Shown in pieces: positions 11,043 to 19,870 of a DNA stretch of 64,000 nucleotides. Position numbers and translations under genes: made by a program. The stretch is from Alsobacter metallidurans. GTDB lineage: Bacteria; Pseudomonadota; Alphaproteobacteria; Rhizobiales; Beijerinckiaceae. The DNA lies in contig NZ_BMES01000001.1 in NCBI RefSeq assembly GCF_014636935.1, positions 496,001-560,000 on the forward strand. Reading direction: 5' to 3'. The stretch's first letter is position 1. Each line of letters opens with the position of its first letter. The notes under the pieces were generated by a model. It had not been told where the DNA came from, searched no databases, and worked only from the letters and a program-made list of their open reading frames with translations.

Positions 11043-12925
11043 TGCCGGCCCCCGGTTTTCTGCGCCAGGGCGGCGTCCCACCACCACACCGTCGGAAAGG
11101 CCGGCGAGGCGTAGCGCGGCATCACGCCGGGGCGGCCGAAGCGGTTCCAGCGCGCCGTGCGGGTGGCGGGCGAGAACCACTGCGGCACCACGTAGTCGTG
11201 CGCCAGCAGCACGCGGTCGAGCGCCTTGGTGGCCGCAACCAGCTCCTCGCGGTCCCGGGCGAAGATCACTTTGTCGATCAGCGCATCGACGCCCGGGTCG
11301 CGGATGCCCAGCGTGTTGCGCGAGCCCGGCCGATCGGCCGCCTTGGAGCCCCAGAAATCGCGCTGCTCGTTGCCGGGCGAGAGCGACTGCGCCCACAGGT
11401 CGGTGGTGATGTCGAAATCGAAGTCCCGCATCCGGTTTTCATATTGAGACGGGTCCACCACCCGCAGGCTCACGCCGATGCCGAGCCTCTCCAGCGAGGG
11501 CTTGTAGAACAGCACGAAGCGCTCGCTTGTGGGATCATAGGCCAAAAACTCGGCCGTCAGCTGCTCGCCCTTGGCGTTGACCCGCTTGCCGCCCTTGATG
11601 TCCCAGCCGGCTTCCTTCAGCAGGCGGTCCGCCTCGCGCAGGTTGTCGCGCACCTTGGTCGCGTCGCCATTCACCGGGTTTGCGTAGGCGGCCGTGAAGA
11701 CGCTGGCCGGGACCTTGTCGCGCACGCTCTCGAGGATCTCGCGCTCCTTGCCCTCGGGCAGGCCCTTGGAGGCAAGCTCCGTCCCTTCGAAGAAGCTGCC
11801 AATGCGGCTATACAGCCCGTAGAAGATGGTCTTGTTCATCTCCTCGAAGTCAAACGCCAGGTTGAAGGCCCGGCGCACGCGCTGGTCGCCGAATTTCGGC
11901 TTGCGCAGGTTGAACGCAAAGGCCTGCATGCGGCCGCTGGCGCGCTCGGTGAACTCCTCCTTGACCACGCGCCCGTCCTTCACGGCCGGGAAATCGTAGC
12001 CGGTAGCCCAGTTCTTGGCGCTGTTCTCCAGGCGGAAGTCGTACTGGTCGCCCTTCAGCGCTTCGAACAGCACCGTCGAGTCGCGGTAGTACTCGAAACG
12101 CACCTGGTCAAAATTGTTGGTTCCGATCCGCTCGGGCAGGTCCTTGCCCCAGTAGTCGGCGACGCGCTCGTACACGGCGTTACGGCCGGCGTCGAAGGCC
12201 TTGAGACGATACGGGCCAGAGCCGAGCGGCGGCTCCAACGTCGTTTCCTTGACGTTGCGCCTCCTGCCGTCGGGCGCCGTCCCCTCCCACCAGTGCTTCG
12301 GCAGCACGGTGAGCTGGCCGACGATCTGCGGCAGCTCGCGATTGCCCGGCTGGTCAAACCGGAAGGTGATCTCGCGCTCGCCCGTCTTTTCCGCCTTCAC
12401 CACATGGCTGTAGTAGAAAGCCATCTGCGGGCTGGTTTCCTTGTAGGTCTCGAACGAGAAAATCACGTCCTCGGGCGTCACCGGCTTGCCGTCCTGCCAG
12501 CGGGCGTTCTCGCGCAGCCGGTAGGTGACCCAGGAGAAGTCCTCCGGGAACTTCACCCCGTCGGCCAACAGCCCGTAGGCGGTCGAGACCTCGTCCAGCG
12601 ACTGCTCGGTCAGCTGCTCGTAGACGAGGCCCACGCCGGCCTCGAGTTGGCCCTTCACGCCGGCCACCACCGGATTGAAGTTGTCGAACGCGCCCTGGCG
12701 GCCGAGCCGCACCGTGCCGCCCTTCGGAGCCTGCGGGTTCACATAGTCGAAATGCGCGAAGCCGGGCTTGTAGCGGGGCTCGCCCATCAACGAAGTGGCG
12801 CTGCGCCACTCCGGGTCGGCCGCGGAGGCGGGCGTGAGCGCGGCGCCCAGCAGGCTCGCGAGCGCGACCGCGCCCAGCGCCAGGCCGCGCCTCCATGGGA
12901 ATGAACCCGCTTCGCCCTGCCGCAT
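11039..12925 (-). CDS. Extracellular solute-binding protein, family 5 (YejA-like), first of two
   Basis: A 628-residue periplasmic receptor. The N-terminus RRGLALGAVALASLLGAAL followed by TPASA is a clean Sec signal peptide. The mature part has HFDYVNPQAPKGG, the YejA-like opening, and ends with QWFSPATRTARWNRFG. ATG 12925 is chosen because GGAGG lies four bases upstream; the frame extends 26 residues further without a ribosome site. It is the first gene of the transporter run, after a terminator-like hairpin that ends the cytochrome gene. Two paralogous receptors in tandem suggest a widened substrate range. Confidence 0.92.
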   Translation of the reverse strand: MRQGEAGSFPWRRGLALGAVALASLLGAALTPASAADPEWRSATSLMGEPRYKPGFAHFDYVNPQAPKGGTVRLGRQGAFDNFNPVVAGVKGQLEAGVGLVYEQLTEQSLDEVSTAYGLLADGVKFPEDFSWVTYRLRENARWQDGKPVTPEDVIFSFETYKETSPQMAFYYSHVVKAEKTGEREITFRFDQPGNRELPQIVGQLTVLPKHWWEGTAPDGRRRNVKETTLEPPLGSGPYRLKAFDAGRNAVYERVADYWGKDLPERIGTNNFDQVRFEYYRDSTVLFEALKGDQYDFRLENSAKNWATGYDFPAVKDGRVVKEEFTERASGRMQAFAFNLRKPKFGDQRVRRAFNLAFDFEEMNKTIFYGLYSRIGSFFEGTELASKGLPEGKEREILESVRDKVPASVFTAAYANPVNGDATKVRDNLREADRLLKEAGWDIKGGKRVNAKGEQLTAEFLAYDPTSERFVLFYKPSLERLGIGVSLRVVDPSQYENRMRDFDFDITTDLWAQSLSPGNEQRDFWGSKAADRPGSRNTLGIRDPGVDALIDKVIFARDREELVAATKALDRVLLAHDYVVPQWFSPATRTARWNRFGRPGVMPRYASPAFPTVWWWDAALAQKTGGRQ

Positions 12926-13021
12926 GTGGCCTCCGTGTTGTCGCCCGGAACGGGCGGATCGATCTGCGCGGTGGATTATGTCGCTTTTTCGCTCGCGGAC
13001 CACAGCGGCGGCCGCGGAATC

Positions 13022-13050
13022 AAAAAGGCCGGGCGATGGCCCGGCCTTTT
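13022..13050 (-). terminator. Rho-independent terminator after the cytochrome c gene
   Basis: A perfect 8-bp stem (ggccgggc / gcccggcc) with a 4-base loop, flanked by five A on one side and four T on the other, so it can work in both directions. On the minus strand the U-run follows the stem, 21 bases past the cytochrome c stop. It insulates the transporter operon. Confidence 0.85.
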
Positions 13051-13070
13051 GACGATGAGAAACGATCCGA

Positions 13071-13628
13071 TCAGGGCGTCGGCAGCGGCGCCGGGCTGTC
13101 GGCCAGCGAGCGCAGATAGGCCAGCACGTCGGCGCGGCGGTCGGCTTCCTTCATGCCGGCGTAGCCCATCGCGGTGCCCTGGATGTAGCCCTTCGGGTTG
13201 GCGATGAACTTGTCCAGCGCCGCGAAGTCCCACTTCTCACCCTTGGAGCCGTGCTCCTTGAGGCTGGCCGAGTAGTTGAAGCCCGCATGCGAGGCGAGGG
13301 GACGGTTCACGACCTCGTAGAGGTTCGGGCCAACCTTGTTGGGGCCGCCCTTGTCGAAGCTGTGGCAGGCCGAGCAAGGCTTCACGAGGCCCTCGCCCTT
13401 CTTGGCGTCCGCCTTGGCGAGCAGCACGGGGAGCGGCTCGCTGGCGGCGGCCGGAGCCGCGCCGGCGGCGGCCTCGGGCTCGGCGGCCGGAAGCGCGTAG
13501 CCGGCGACCACCGGCTTCTTCTCGGCGAAGATCGATTCGGCCAGGATGCCCATGCCCATGACGAACAGCAGCGTGCCGAGCACGGCCCCTGCGATCTTGT
13601 TCAACTCGAAGGAATCCATCCCGAACAT
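13071..13628 (-). CDS. Membrane-anchored class I cytochrome c (CycM-like)
   Basis: A 185-residue electron carrier held to the periplasmic face of the inner membrane by an uncleaved N-terminal helix (IAGAVLGTLLFVMGMGILAE, ~12-31). An Ala/Pro-rich linker leads to a class I haem domain with the haem site CSACH (~97) and axial Met in TAMGYAG (~157). Size and layout match CycM/cytochrome c552, which feeds aa3-type oxidase in rhizobia. The long upstream open frame is ignored in favour of ATG 13628, which starts immediately before the anchor. kdsB is divergent. Confidence 0.92.
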   Translation of the reverse strand: MFGMDSFELNKIAGAVLGTLLFVMGMGILAESIFAEKKPVVAGYALPAAEPEAAAGAAPAAASEPLPVLLAKADAKKGEGLVKPCSACHSFDKGGPNKVGPNLYEVVNRPLASHAGFNYSASLKEHGSKGEKWDFAALDKFIANPKGYIQGTAMGYAGMKEADRRADVLAYLRSLADSPAPLPTP

Positions 13629-13812
13629 TCGATCACTCCGACCCGCGTGGGGCTCAACTCGGCTCAGCGTCTCGCGGCGATCCGGCTCGGCGCGCCCCGG
13701 GCGGGGCCTGTCCTGCAAAACCAAACTGCCTCCCTGCGGCTGCCGGACCGCAGGCGCGCAAACGCCGACGGCCCCCGCAACGTTTCCGCCGGGCGGCGGA
13801 TGATTACCCGCT

Positions 13813-13840
13813 TTGCGGCGCTCTTGGCAACTCGTATAAG
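13813..13840 (+). promoter_or_regulatory. Putative sigma-70 promoter for kdsB-pheA
   Basis: TTGCGG (13813-13818), 16-base spacer, TATAAG (13835-13840), about 70 bases upstream of the kdsB start, in the divergent gap with the cytochrome gene. The -35 matches weakly, the -10 well. Confidence 0.35.
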
Positions 13841-13909
13841 CGCGTTTCCGGTTGATACTTTTTGCCGCTTTTGGCCGTCTGGCCCTGGCGGCTGCGCTGT
13901 GGCGGAACA

Positions 13910-14653
13910 ATGTCCGATCCCGTCGTCCTCGTTCCCGCCCGCATGGCGTCCACCCGCCTGCCGGGCAAACCTCTCGCCGACATCCTCGGCGAACCCATGA
14001 TCGTGCACGTCTGGCGGCGCGCCACCGAAGCCGGCCTCGGCCCCGTGGTCGTCGCCACCGACGAGCCCGCCATCGTGGCCGCCATCGAGGCGGTCGGCGG
14101 CCACGCCGTGATGACGCGGGCCGACCATCCGTCCGGTTCCGATCGCATTTTCGAGGCCGTGCAGATCTTCGACCCCGAGGGTCGCCACGACGTGGTCGTG
14201 AACGTGCAGGGCGACCTGCCCACCATCGACCCGCGCGCCGTGCAGGCCGCCGTGCTGCCGCTCGCCAATCCGCTGGTCGACATCGCCACCATCGCGGCGC
14301 CGATCACCCGCACGGAGGAGCGCGACGATCCCAACGTGGTGAAACCCGTCGCCACCCCGATCGGGCCCGGGCTCTACCGCGCGCTCTACTTCACCCGCGC
14401 CACGGCCCCCACCGGGCCCGGCCCGCTGTTTCACCACATCGGTCTCTACGCCTATCGCCGCAAGGCGCTGGAGCGCTTCGTCTCGCTGCCGCCCGCCCCG
14501 CTGGAACAGCGCGAGCGGCTGGAGCAGCTGCGCGCGCTGGAGGCCGGCATGCGCATCGACATCGCCATCGTGGATGACGTGCCGCTCGGCGTCGACACCC
14601 CGCACGACCTCGACCGCGCGCGCGAGTTGCTCGCCCGCCGCCGTCCCATCTGA
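13910..14653 (+). CDS. kdsB: 3-deoxy-manno-octulosonate cytidylyltransferase
   Basis: Activates Kdo with CTP to CMP-Kdo for lipid A core synthesis. The 247 residues include the nucleotide-binding [17 protein letters not shown] at 6-22, the [11 protein letters not shown] segment, [10 protein letters not shown] (Mg/CTP binding) and the C-terminal [15 protein letters not shown] 13910 gives the usual MSDP..VLVPAR opening; the frame is open upstream but without homology. pheA follows after 15 bp, so the two are probably co-transcribed, an arrangement common in this order. Confidence 0.96.
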   Translation: MSDPVVLVPARMASTRLPGKPLADILGEPMIVHVWRRATEAGLGPVVVATDEPAIVAAIEAVGGHAVMTRADHPSGSDRIFEAVQIFDPEGRHDVVVNVQGDLPTIDPRAVQAAVLPLANPLVDIATIAAPITRTEERDDPNVVKPVATPIGPGLYRALYFTRATAPTGPGPLFHHIGLYAYRRKALERFVSLPPAPLEQRERLEQLRALEAGMRIDIAIVDDVPLGVDTPHDLDRARELLARRRPI

Positions 14654-14668
14654 CCCGAAAGAACCGCG

Positions 14669-15532
14669 ATGTCCCAGCTCAAGAAGGTGATCGCCTACCA
14701 GGGCGAGCCCGGCGCCAACTCCCACATCGCCTGCAAGGACGTGTACCCGGACTGGGAGCCGCTGCCCTGCGCCACCTTCGAGGACGCCTTCGCGGCCATC
14801 CAGGAGGGCGCGGCCGGGCTCGGCATGATCCCGATCGAGAACTCCATCGCGGGGCGCGTCGCCGACATCCACCATTTCCTGCCGGCCTCGAACCTCCACA
14901 TCATCGGCGAGTATTTCCTGCCCATCCACTTCCAGCTCCTGGCCGTGAAGGGCGCGACGCTCGCCACCGTGAAGACGGTTTTCAGCCACGTCCACGCGCT
15001 CGGCCAATGCCGCAAGATCATCCGCGCCATCGGGGCGAAGCCCGTGATCACCGGCGACACGGCCGGCTCCGCCCGCGAGGTCTCCGAGTGGAACGACCCC
15101 ACGCGCGCGTCGCTGGCCACCAGCCTGGCGGGCGAGATCTACGGACTCGAAACGTTGTCGCGCGATGTGGAGGACGAGAAGCACAACACCACTCGCTTCG
15201 TGGTGCTCTCCAAGACGCCCGCTTGGACGCCGGCCGGCAACGGCCCGACCGTCACGACGTTCCTGTTCCGCGTCCGCAACGTCCCGGCCGCGCTCTACAA
15301 GGCGCTCGGCGGCTTCGCCACAAACGGCGTCAACATGACCAAGCTGGAAAGCTACATGGTGGACGGCGAGTTCTCGGCCACGCAGTTCCTCGCCGACGTG
15401 GACGGCCACCCGGACGACTGGAACCTGAAGCTCGCCTTCGAGGAGCTGGAATTCTTCTGCAAGGAATTCCGCGTCATGGGCGTCTACCCGGCGCACCCCT
15501 ACAGGGTGGAGAGCCAGAAGGCGGCCGAGTAG
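14669..15532 (+). CDS. pheA: Prephenate dehydratase
   Basis: Converts prephenate to phenylpyruvate, the committed step to phenylalanine. This is a monofunctional 287-residue enzyme: the catalytic domain (1-~185) carries the ENSIAGRV segment and the TRF motif at 175-177. An ACT regulatory domain (~195-275, with GVNMTKLES) is where phenylalanine feedback binds in characterised homologues. There is no fused chorismate mutase. It ends before a long inverted repeat that probably acts in termination. Confidence 0.96.
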   Translation: MSQLKKVIAYQGEPGANSHIACKDVYPDWEPLPCATFEDAFAAIQEGAAGLGMIPIENSIAGRVADIHHFLPASNLHIIGEYFLPIHFQLLAVKGATLATVKTVFSHVHALGQCRKIIRAIGAKPVITGDTAGSAREVSEWNDPTRASLATSLAGEIYGLETLSRDVEDEKHNTTRFVVLSKTPAWTPAGNGPTVTTFLFRVRNVPAALYKALGGFATNGVNMTKLESYMVDGEFSATQFLADVDGHPDDWNLKLAFEELEFFCKEFRVMGVYPAHPYRVESQKAAE

Positions 15533-15557
15533 GGCGTTGATGGGCTAAACCACGGTA

Positions 15558-15611
15558 CCCCTCGCCCTTCGAGACACATCGCCAAGGGGCGATGTGTCTC
15601 AGGACGAGGGG
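15558..15611. repeat. Long two-tier inverted repeat between convergent pheA and nudC
   Basis: Inner arms gagacacatcgcc and ggcgatgtgtctc are a perfect 13-bp match around a 4-base loop. Outer arms cccctcg (15558-15564) and cgagggg (15605-15611) extend the stem. There is no U-run. It is the only structured element in the 135-bp gap and may slow transcription from both sides; its sequence differs from the two main repeat families in the window. Confidence 0.8.
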
Positions 15612-15667
15612 ATTGTTGGGCATGAACTGGCGGGTTTAGGCCCTCATGGCTTGAGGAGTCTGCGGAT

Positions 15668-16612
15668 TCAAAACCCCTCCCCATCCTCCGCCCACGCCTT
15701 CAAAATCCCGTGCGCGATTGCGATCGGCGGCGGACAGCCGATCCCGTCCGGGTGGCGGCCGGCCAGCATCTGGCGCACCTCGTCGCGGGTGAACCAGCGC
15801 GCGTCCTCCAGTTCCTTAAAGTCCACCGTCAGCTCGTCGGCGGCAGCTTCCGCAATGCAGCCGATCATCAGCGAGGCCGGGAACGGCCAGGGCTGCGACG
15901 CGAGGTAGCGCACCCGCCCGGTGGCGACGCCCGCCTCCTCGAAGAGCTCGCGCCGCACCGCGTCCTCCAGCGTCTCGCCTGGCTCCAGAAAGCCGGCCAG
16001 GCAGGAATACACGCCCTTCACGAAGCGCGCCTGCCGGCCGAGCACGCAGCGGTCGCCCCGCACCGCCAGCATGATCACCACCGGGTCCGTGCGCGGGAAA
16101 TGCTGCGCCCCGCAGGCCGGGCATTCGCGCTTCCAGCCGGCGGACCCCACCGTGGTGGGCTGCCCGCAATTGGAGCAGAAGCGGTGCCGCTGATGCCAGT
16201 GCATCAGGCTTTTGGCCTGCGCGAACACGCCCAGGATATGCGGCGGCAGCACGCCCTGCACGGCGAGCGAACGCAGGTCCATCGCCACCACGTCGTCGTG
16301 GCCCTGGTCGTTCTCGGGCGCGGGCGCTTCCAGCAGCGCCGCGTAGATCGGTCCGTGCTCGTCGAGCCCCAGGAACGCTTTCTCCCGCACGGTGCCGAGC
16401 TCGGCGAGGTCGGTCCGGTCGAACAGCGCCTCGGCGGTTCCGCCACGCTGGCGCAGCAGCGGCACGTCGCCCTGCAGCACCACGCAGCGCGCGTGCGGCG
16501 AGGCCGCGAGCTCGGCCATGTAGCCGGTATCGTCCCGGTATTCGGCGCGGCGATCCAGCAAATTGACCGAATAGCCGAGGGTCGCGGACCGCTCGGTGCG
16601 GGGTGGGGACAT
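15668..16612 (-). CDS. nudC: NAD(+) diphosphatase (Nudix), deNADding enzyme
   Basis: Hydrolyses NAD(H), and in characterised NudC also removes NAD caps from RNA. The 314 residues show a zinc ribbon (FCSNCG ... CPACG, ~140-165), a Nudix box GETLEDAVRRELFEEAG (~215-231), and the NudC-specific SQPWPFPAS just after it. ATG 16612 gives MSPPRTERS; an in-frame upstream extension lacks homology. The HIT-family gene lies upstream on the same strand, so two nucleotide hydrolases may be expressed together. Confidence 0.93.
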   Translation of the reverse strand: MSPPRTERSATLGYSVNLLDRRAEYRDDTGYMAELAASPHARCVVLQGDVPLLRQRGGTAEALFDRTDLAELGTVREKAFLGLDEHGPIYAALLEAPAPENDQGHDDVVAMDLRSLAVQGVLPPHILGVFAQAKSLMHWHQRHRFCSNCGQPTTVGSAGWKRECPACGAQHFPRTDPVVIMLAVRGDRCVLGRQARFVKGVYSCLAGFLEPGETLEDAVRRELFEEAGVATGRVRYLASQPWPFPASLMIGCIAEAAADELTVDFKELEDARWFTRDEVRQMLAGRHPDGIGCPPPIAIAHGILKAWAEDGEGF

Positions 16613-16655
16613 GGGACGGTTCCTCGTGTGGGCAGGTTTGGGTGGAAAGCCGGCG

Positions 16656-17093
16656 CTAAGCGACGCCGCCGAACGCCGCCGAGAGCTTGGCCAGCCGCTC
16701 GGCCAGCGCGTCGGCCGCATAGGGGGTCGCCGGCCCGGAGCCCCACACCGGCCGCGGCCAGGCCTCGTCGGTGGTGAACCGGCCGAGCACGTGCACGTGC
16801 AGCTGCGGCACCATGTTGCCGATGGCGCCGATGTTCAGCTTGTCGGGCCGAAACAGCGTTTTCACGACGCGCGACGCCTCGGTGATCTCGCGATAGAGCC
16901 GCATCTGGTCGATGTCGCTCAGATCCAGGATCTCGCGCACGTCCGGCCGGCGCGGCACGAGAATCAGCCACGGATAGCGCGCATGCTTCATCAAGAGCAC
17001 GCGCGACAGCAGCAGGTCGCCCACCACGGCCGTATCGGCCGCGAGTTGCGGGTGAAGCTCAAAGCCGGCCTCGGCCGGAGGGGAAGCAGTCAT
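16656..17093 (-). CDS. HIT-family protein with Gln replacing the first motif histidine
   Basis: A 145-residue histidine-triad fold protein. The HIT motif at 97-103 reads Q-L-H-V-H-V-L, preceded by IGNMVP. The nucleophilic and third histidines (99, 101) are kept but the first is Gln. HIT proteins hydrolyse or transfer nucleotide phosphoramidates; whether this variant is active cannot be told from sequence. It lies upstream of nudC on the same strand and divergent from the SRP RNA gene. Confidence 0.85.
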   Translation of the reverse strand: MTASPPAEAGFELHPQLAADTAVVGDLLLSRVLLMKHARYPWLILVPRRPDVREILDLSDIDQMRLYREITEASRVVKTLFRPDKLNIGAIGNMVPQLHVHVLGRFTTDEAWPRPVWGSGPATPYAADALAERLAKLSAAFGGVA

Positions 17094-17208
17094 GCGCGCA
17101 AAGCTAATCCAATCCCGCCGCCGCGGCTCCAGTCTTTTCGCAGGGCAGGGTGGCTGGTGGGCTGCGGCGACACAATGAACAGCGTTCCTCCACCCCTTCC
17201 GCCCCGGC

Positions 17209-17237
17209 TTGTATTCCCCGGCAGGATCGCCGATATA
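17209..17237 (+). promoter_or_regulatory. Sigma-70 promoter of the SRP RNA gene
   Basis: TTGTAT (17209-17214), 17-base spacer, GATATA (17232-17237), six bases before the predicted RNA 5' end. Position and spacing are what a stable-RNA promoter needs. Confidence 0.65.
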
Positions 17238-17242
17238 GAGCG

Positions 17243-17341
17243 CGGGAGGTTGGTGGTGGACGTTCCACTCGCCAACCGGGTCAGGTCCGGAAGGAAGCAG
17301 CCCTAACGAGAATCGGGCGGGTTACCGTCCAGCCTCCCACC
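17243..17341 (+). ncRNA. ffs: Signal recognition particle RNA, small 4.5S type
   Basis: The universally conserved SRP domain IV core (ggtcaggtccggaaggaagc, 17279-17298, followed by agccctaa) is present, flanked by long arms that pair. The 5' segment gggaggttggtgg folds back on ccgtccagcctccc at the 3' end, giving the single-hairpin bacterial form of about 100 nt. With Ffh it targets nascent membrane proteins to the translocon. dnaX starts 80 bp downstream. Confidence 0.93.
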
Positions 17342-17421
17342 CTTCGCGGCAATCTGGCCTCGATCGAAAAGGCTCCTCCACGGGAGCCGTCGCAGCCCGG
17401 CCATGCGTCACCCAAGGCCCG

Positions 17422-19308
17422 ATGAGCGACGACACCACGATCCACGACGGCGTCACGGTTGATGACGGCCCCGGCTTTCCGGGGGTCGATCTCCCGCGCG
17501 CCGCGCCGCCCGCATCCTCCGCGCCGGCCGCCGCCGCGCCCTACCGGGTGCTGGCCCGCAAATACCGCCCGCAGAATTTCGACGACCTCATCGGCCAGGA
17601 CGCCATGGTGCGGACCCTCCGCAACGCGTTCTCGTCCGGCCGCATCCCGCAAGCCTGGATCCTCACCGGCGTGCGCGGCGTCGGCAAGACCACCACGGCC
17701 CGCATCCTGGCGCGCGGGCTCAACTTCCTGCGTGAGGACGGCACGGGCGGTCCCACGGTCGATCTCAGCGAAGAGGGCGTGCACTGCCGCGCCATCATGG
17801 AATCGCGCCACGTCGACGTGCTCGAGATGGACGCCGCCTCGCACACCGGCGTCGAGGACGTCCGCCAGATCACGGACGGCATCCGCTACGCCCCGGCCTC
17901 GGCGCGCTACAAGGTCTACATCATCGACGAAGTCCACATGCTCTCCGAGAAGGCGTTCAACGCCTTCCTGAAGACGCTGGAGGAGCCGCCGCCCCACGCC
18001 AAGTTCGTGTTCGCCACCACGGAAATCCGCAAGGTCCCGGTCACGATCCTGTCGCGCTGCCAGCGCTTCGACCTGCGCCGCGTCGACGCGTCCCTGATGG
18101 TGCAGCATCTCGGCGGCATCTGCGCCCGCGAGGGCGTCAGCATCGACGACGAGGCGCTCGCCATGCTGGCCCGCGCGGCCGAGGGTTCGGTGCGCGATTC
18201 GCTGTCGCTGCTCGACCAGGCCATCGCGCATGGGGCGGGCGCCATCGACGCCGACACGGTCCGCACCATGCTGGGCCTGGCCGACCGCGGCCGCGTGATC
18301 GACCTGTTTGAGGCCGTGATGCGCGGCGACGCCGCCGGCGCGCTGCGCGAGCTGCGCGACCAGTATGACTCCGGGGCCGACCCGGCCGTGGTGCTGAGCG
18401 ACCTCGCCGAGTTCACGCATTTCGTCACCCGCCTGAAGATCGTGCCGGACGCCGCGCTGGAATCCAGCGTCACCGAGGCCGAGCGCGTGCGCGGCCAGGC
18501 CGCTGCGGCGCTGCCGATGCGCGTGCTGTCCCGCGCCTGGCAGATGCTGCTGAAAGGCATCGGCGAGGTTCAGTCCTCGCCCAAGCCTGTCGCGGCGGCC
18601 GAGATGGTGCTGGTGCGCCTGTGCTACGCGGCCGACATGCCGACCCCGGACGAGGCGCTGCGCGCGCTGCGCGACAATCCGCCCGGCGGCGCGGGCGCGC
18701 CTTCCGGCTCCGGCGGCGGCTCCGGCGCGCGCGCGATACACGACGGCGCTCGCGCCTCGCACGATGGCGGATCGCGCGGCGGCGCGGCGCTCAGCGTCGC
18801 GACGCGCTCCGAGCCGCGGTCCTCCATGGCCCCGGCGCCCCGTCAGGCGGCCGCCCCGACGCTCAAGCTCAATCGCTTCGAGGACCTCGTCGCGCTCGCG
18901 GCCGACAAGCGGGACATCACGATGAAGCTCGCGCTGGAGGCCGATATTCGCCTCGTGCGCTTCGAGGATGGCACGCTCGAGTTTTCGCCCGGCCCGAACG
19001 CCTCGCCGCAGCTCGCCGGCGATCTTTCCAAGCGCCTGAGCGAATGGACCGGCCGGCGCTGGGTCGTGGCCCTCTCATCGGAGCCCGGCCAGCCGACGCT
19101 GCGCGAAACGCAGGCCGCGCAGGAGCGCGACCGGCTCACCAACGTGCAGGCGCATCCGCTGGTGCGCTCCGTGCTGGAAGCCTGGCCGGGCGCCAAGATC
19201 GTGGACATCCGCGAGCCCCAGCCGGAAGCCGCCGCCGCCGAGGAGGACGCCACCGGCGACCCGGGCGTCGACACGGACGGCTTCGACGGCTTTGACGACG
19301 AATTCTGA
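17422..19308 (+). CDS. dnaX: DNA polymerase III subunits tau/gamma
   Basis: The clamp-loader motor, 628 residues. The AAA+ domain opens with YRVLARKYRPQNFDDLIGQ and has Walker A GVRGVGKTTTAR (~84-95), Walker B YIIDEVHML, and the sensor RCQRFDLRR. The zinc module is reduced to GVHCRAIMESRH, as in other alphaproteobacteria. A Gly/Ser/Arg-rich linker (~420-470) leads to the tau C-terminal domain and an acidic tail ending DGFDGFDDEF. ybaB and recR follow on the same strand, the classical dnaX-ybaB-recR arrangement. Confidence 0.96.
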   Translation: MSDDTTIHDGVTVDDGPGFPGVDLPRAAPPASSAPAAAAPYRVLARKYRPQNFDDLIGQDAMVRTLRNAFSSGRIPQAWILTGVRGVGKTTTARILARGLNFLREDGTGGPTVDLSEEGVHCRAIMESRHVDVLEMDAASHTGVEDVRQITDGIRYAPASARYKVYIIDEVHMLSEKAFNAFLKTLEEPPPHAKFVFATTEIRKVPVTILSRCQRFDLRRVDASLMVQHLGGICAREGVSIDDEALAMLARAAEGSVRDSLSLLDQAIAHGAGAIDADTVRTMLGLADRGRVIDLFEAVMRGDAAGALRELRDQYDSGADPAVVLSDLAEFTHFVTRLKIVPDAALESSVTEAERVRGQAAAALPMRVLSRAWQMLLKGIGEVQSSPKPVAAAEMVLVRLCYAADMPTPDEALRALRDNPPGGAGAPSGSGGGSGARAIHDGARASHDGGSRGGAALSVATRSEPRSSMAPAPRQAAAPTLKLNRFEDLVALAADKRDITMKLALEADIRLVRFEDGTLEFSPGPNASPQLAGDLSKRLSEWTGRRWVVALSSEPGQPTLRETQAAQERDRLTNVQAHPLVRSVLEAWPGAKIVDIREPQPEAAAAEEDATGDPGVDTDGFDGFDDEF

Positions 19309-19335
19309 TCCCCTCATCCATCCGGGAGTTTTGCC

Positions 19336-19656
19336 GTGAAAGACATCATGGGCATGATGAAGAAGGTCCAGGAAATGCAGTCCAAGATGGCTGCTCTCCA
19401 GGACGAGCTCGAGACGCTGGAAGTAGAAGGCGCAGCCGGCGGCGGCATGGTCAAGGTCACGATGACCGCCAAGGGGCAGGTCAAGGCCGTGAACCTCGAC
19501 GACAGCCTCATCAAGGCCGACGAAAAGGACATCCTCGAGGACCTGCTGATCGCGGCCCTCAACGACGCCCGCGGCAAGGCCGACCGCGCCGCGCAGGACA
19601 AGATGTCCACTGTCACGGCCGGCCTGCCCATCCCGCCCGGGATGAAGCTGTTCTGA
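19336..19656 (+). CDS. ybaB: YbaB/EbfC family nucleoid-associated protein
   Basis: A 106-residue DNA-binding protein starting at GTG 19336. The N-terminal helix MKDIMGMMKKVQEMQSKM is the dimer tweezer arm, followed by the YbaB core (MVKVTMTAKGQVKAVNLDD) and the C-terminal VTAGLPIPPGMKLF, which is nearly invariant in the family. It sits 27 bp after dnaX. Homologues bind DNA as dimers and are tied genetically to RecR-dependent repair. Confidence 0.95.
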   Translation: MKDIMGMMKKVQEMQSKMAALQDELETLEVEGAAGGGMVKVTMTAKGQVKAVNLDDSLIKADEKDILEDLLIAALNDARGKADRAAQDKMSTVTAGLPIPPGMKLF

Positions 19657-19712
19657 GGCGGATCGCCTGGCGCCCGGGCGAACGCCCCGTCCATCAAAGG
19701 GCTGCAACCGGC

Positions 19713-19835
19713 CCCCTCTCCCCGGCACGGGGAGAGGGCGGGGGTGAGGGTCTCCGAGCCGCTCCTGCGTTTACAACCAGGCGCAACCCCGCATCCGGCC
19801 CTTTGGGCCACCTTCTCCCCGTGCCGGGGAGAAGG
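19713..19835. repeat. Pair of ccctctcccc-type hairpins between ybaB and recR
   Basis: Two hairpins, ccctctcccc/ggggagaggg at 19714-19738 and ccttctcccc/ggggagaagg at 19811-19835, enclose about 70 bases. This is the usual bipartite layout of this element, seen again at 59395-59580 and 60723-60842. Confidence 0.75.
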
Positions 19836-19870
19836 GCGCGCGCGACGCATGCAATCAATAAAGAGCCACC

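Noticed and set aside
7719..11114. Very long open frame on the plus strand across yejB and the receptor genes
   Set aside because: Antisense shadow of GC-rich genes; the translated product is rich in Arg/His/Gln with no domain, while the minus strand carries clear families.
17422..19308. Missing zinc-finger cysteines in DnaX as an anomaly
   Set aside because: Reduced GVHC module is usual for alphaproteobacterial DnaX as far as I recall.
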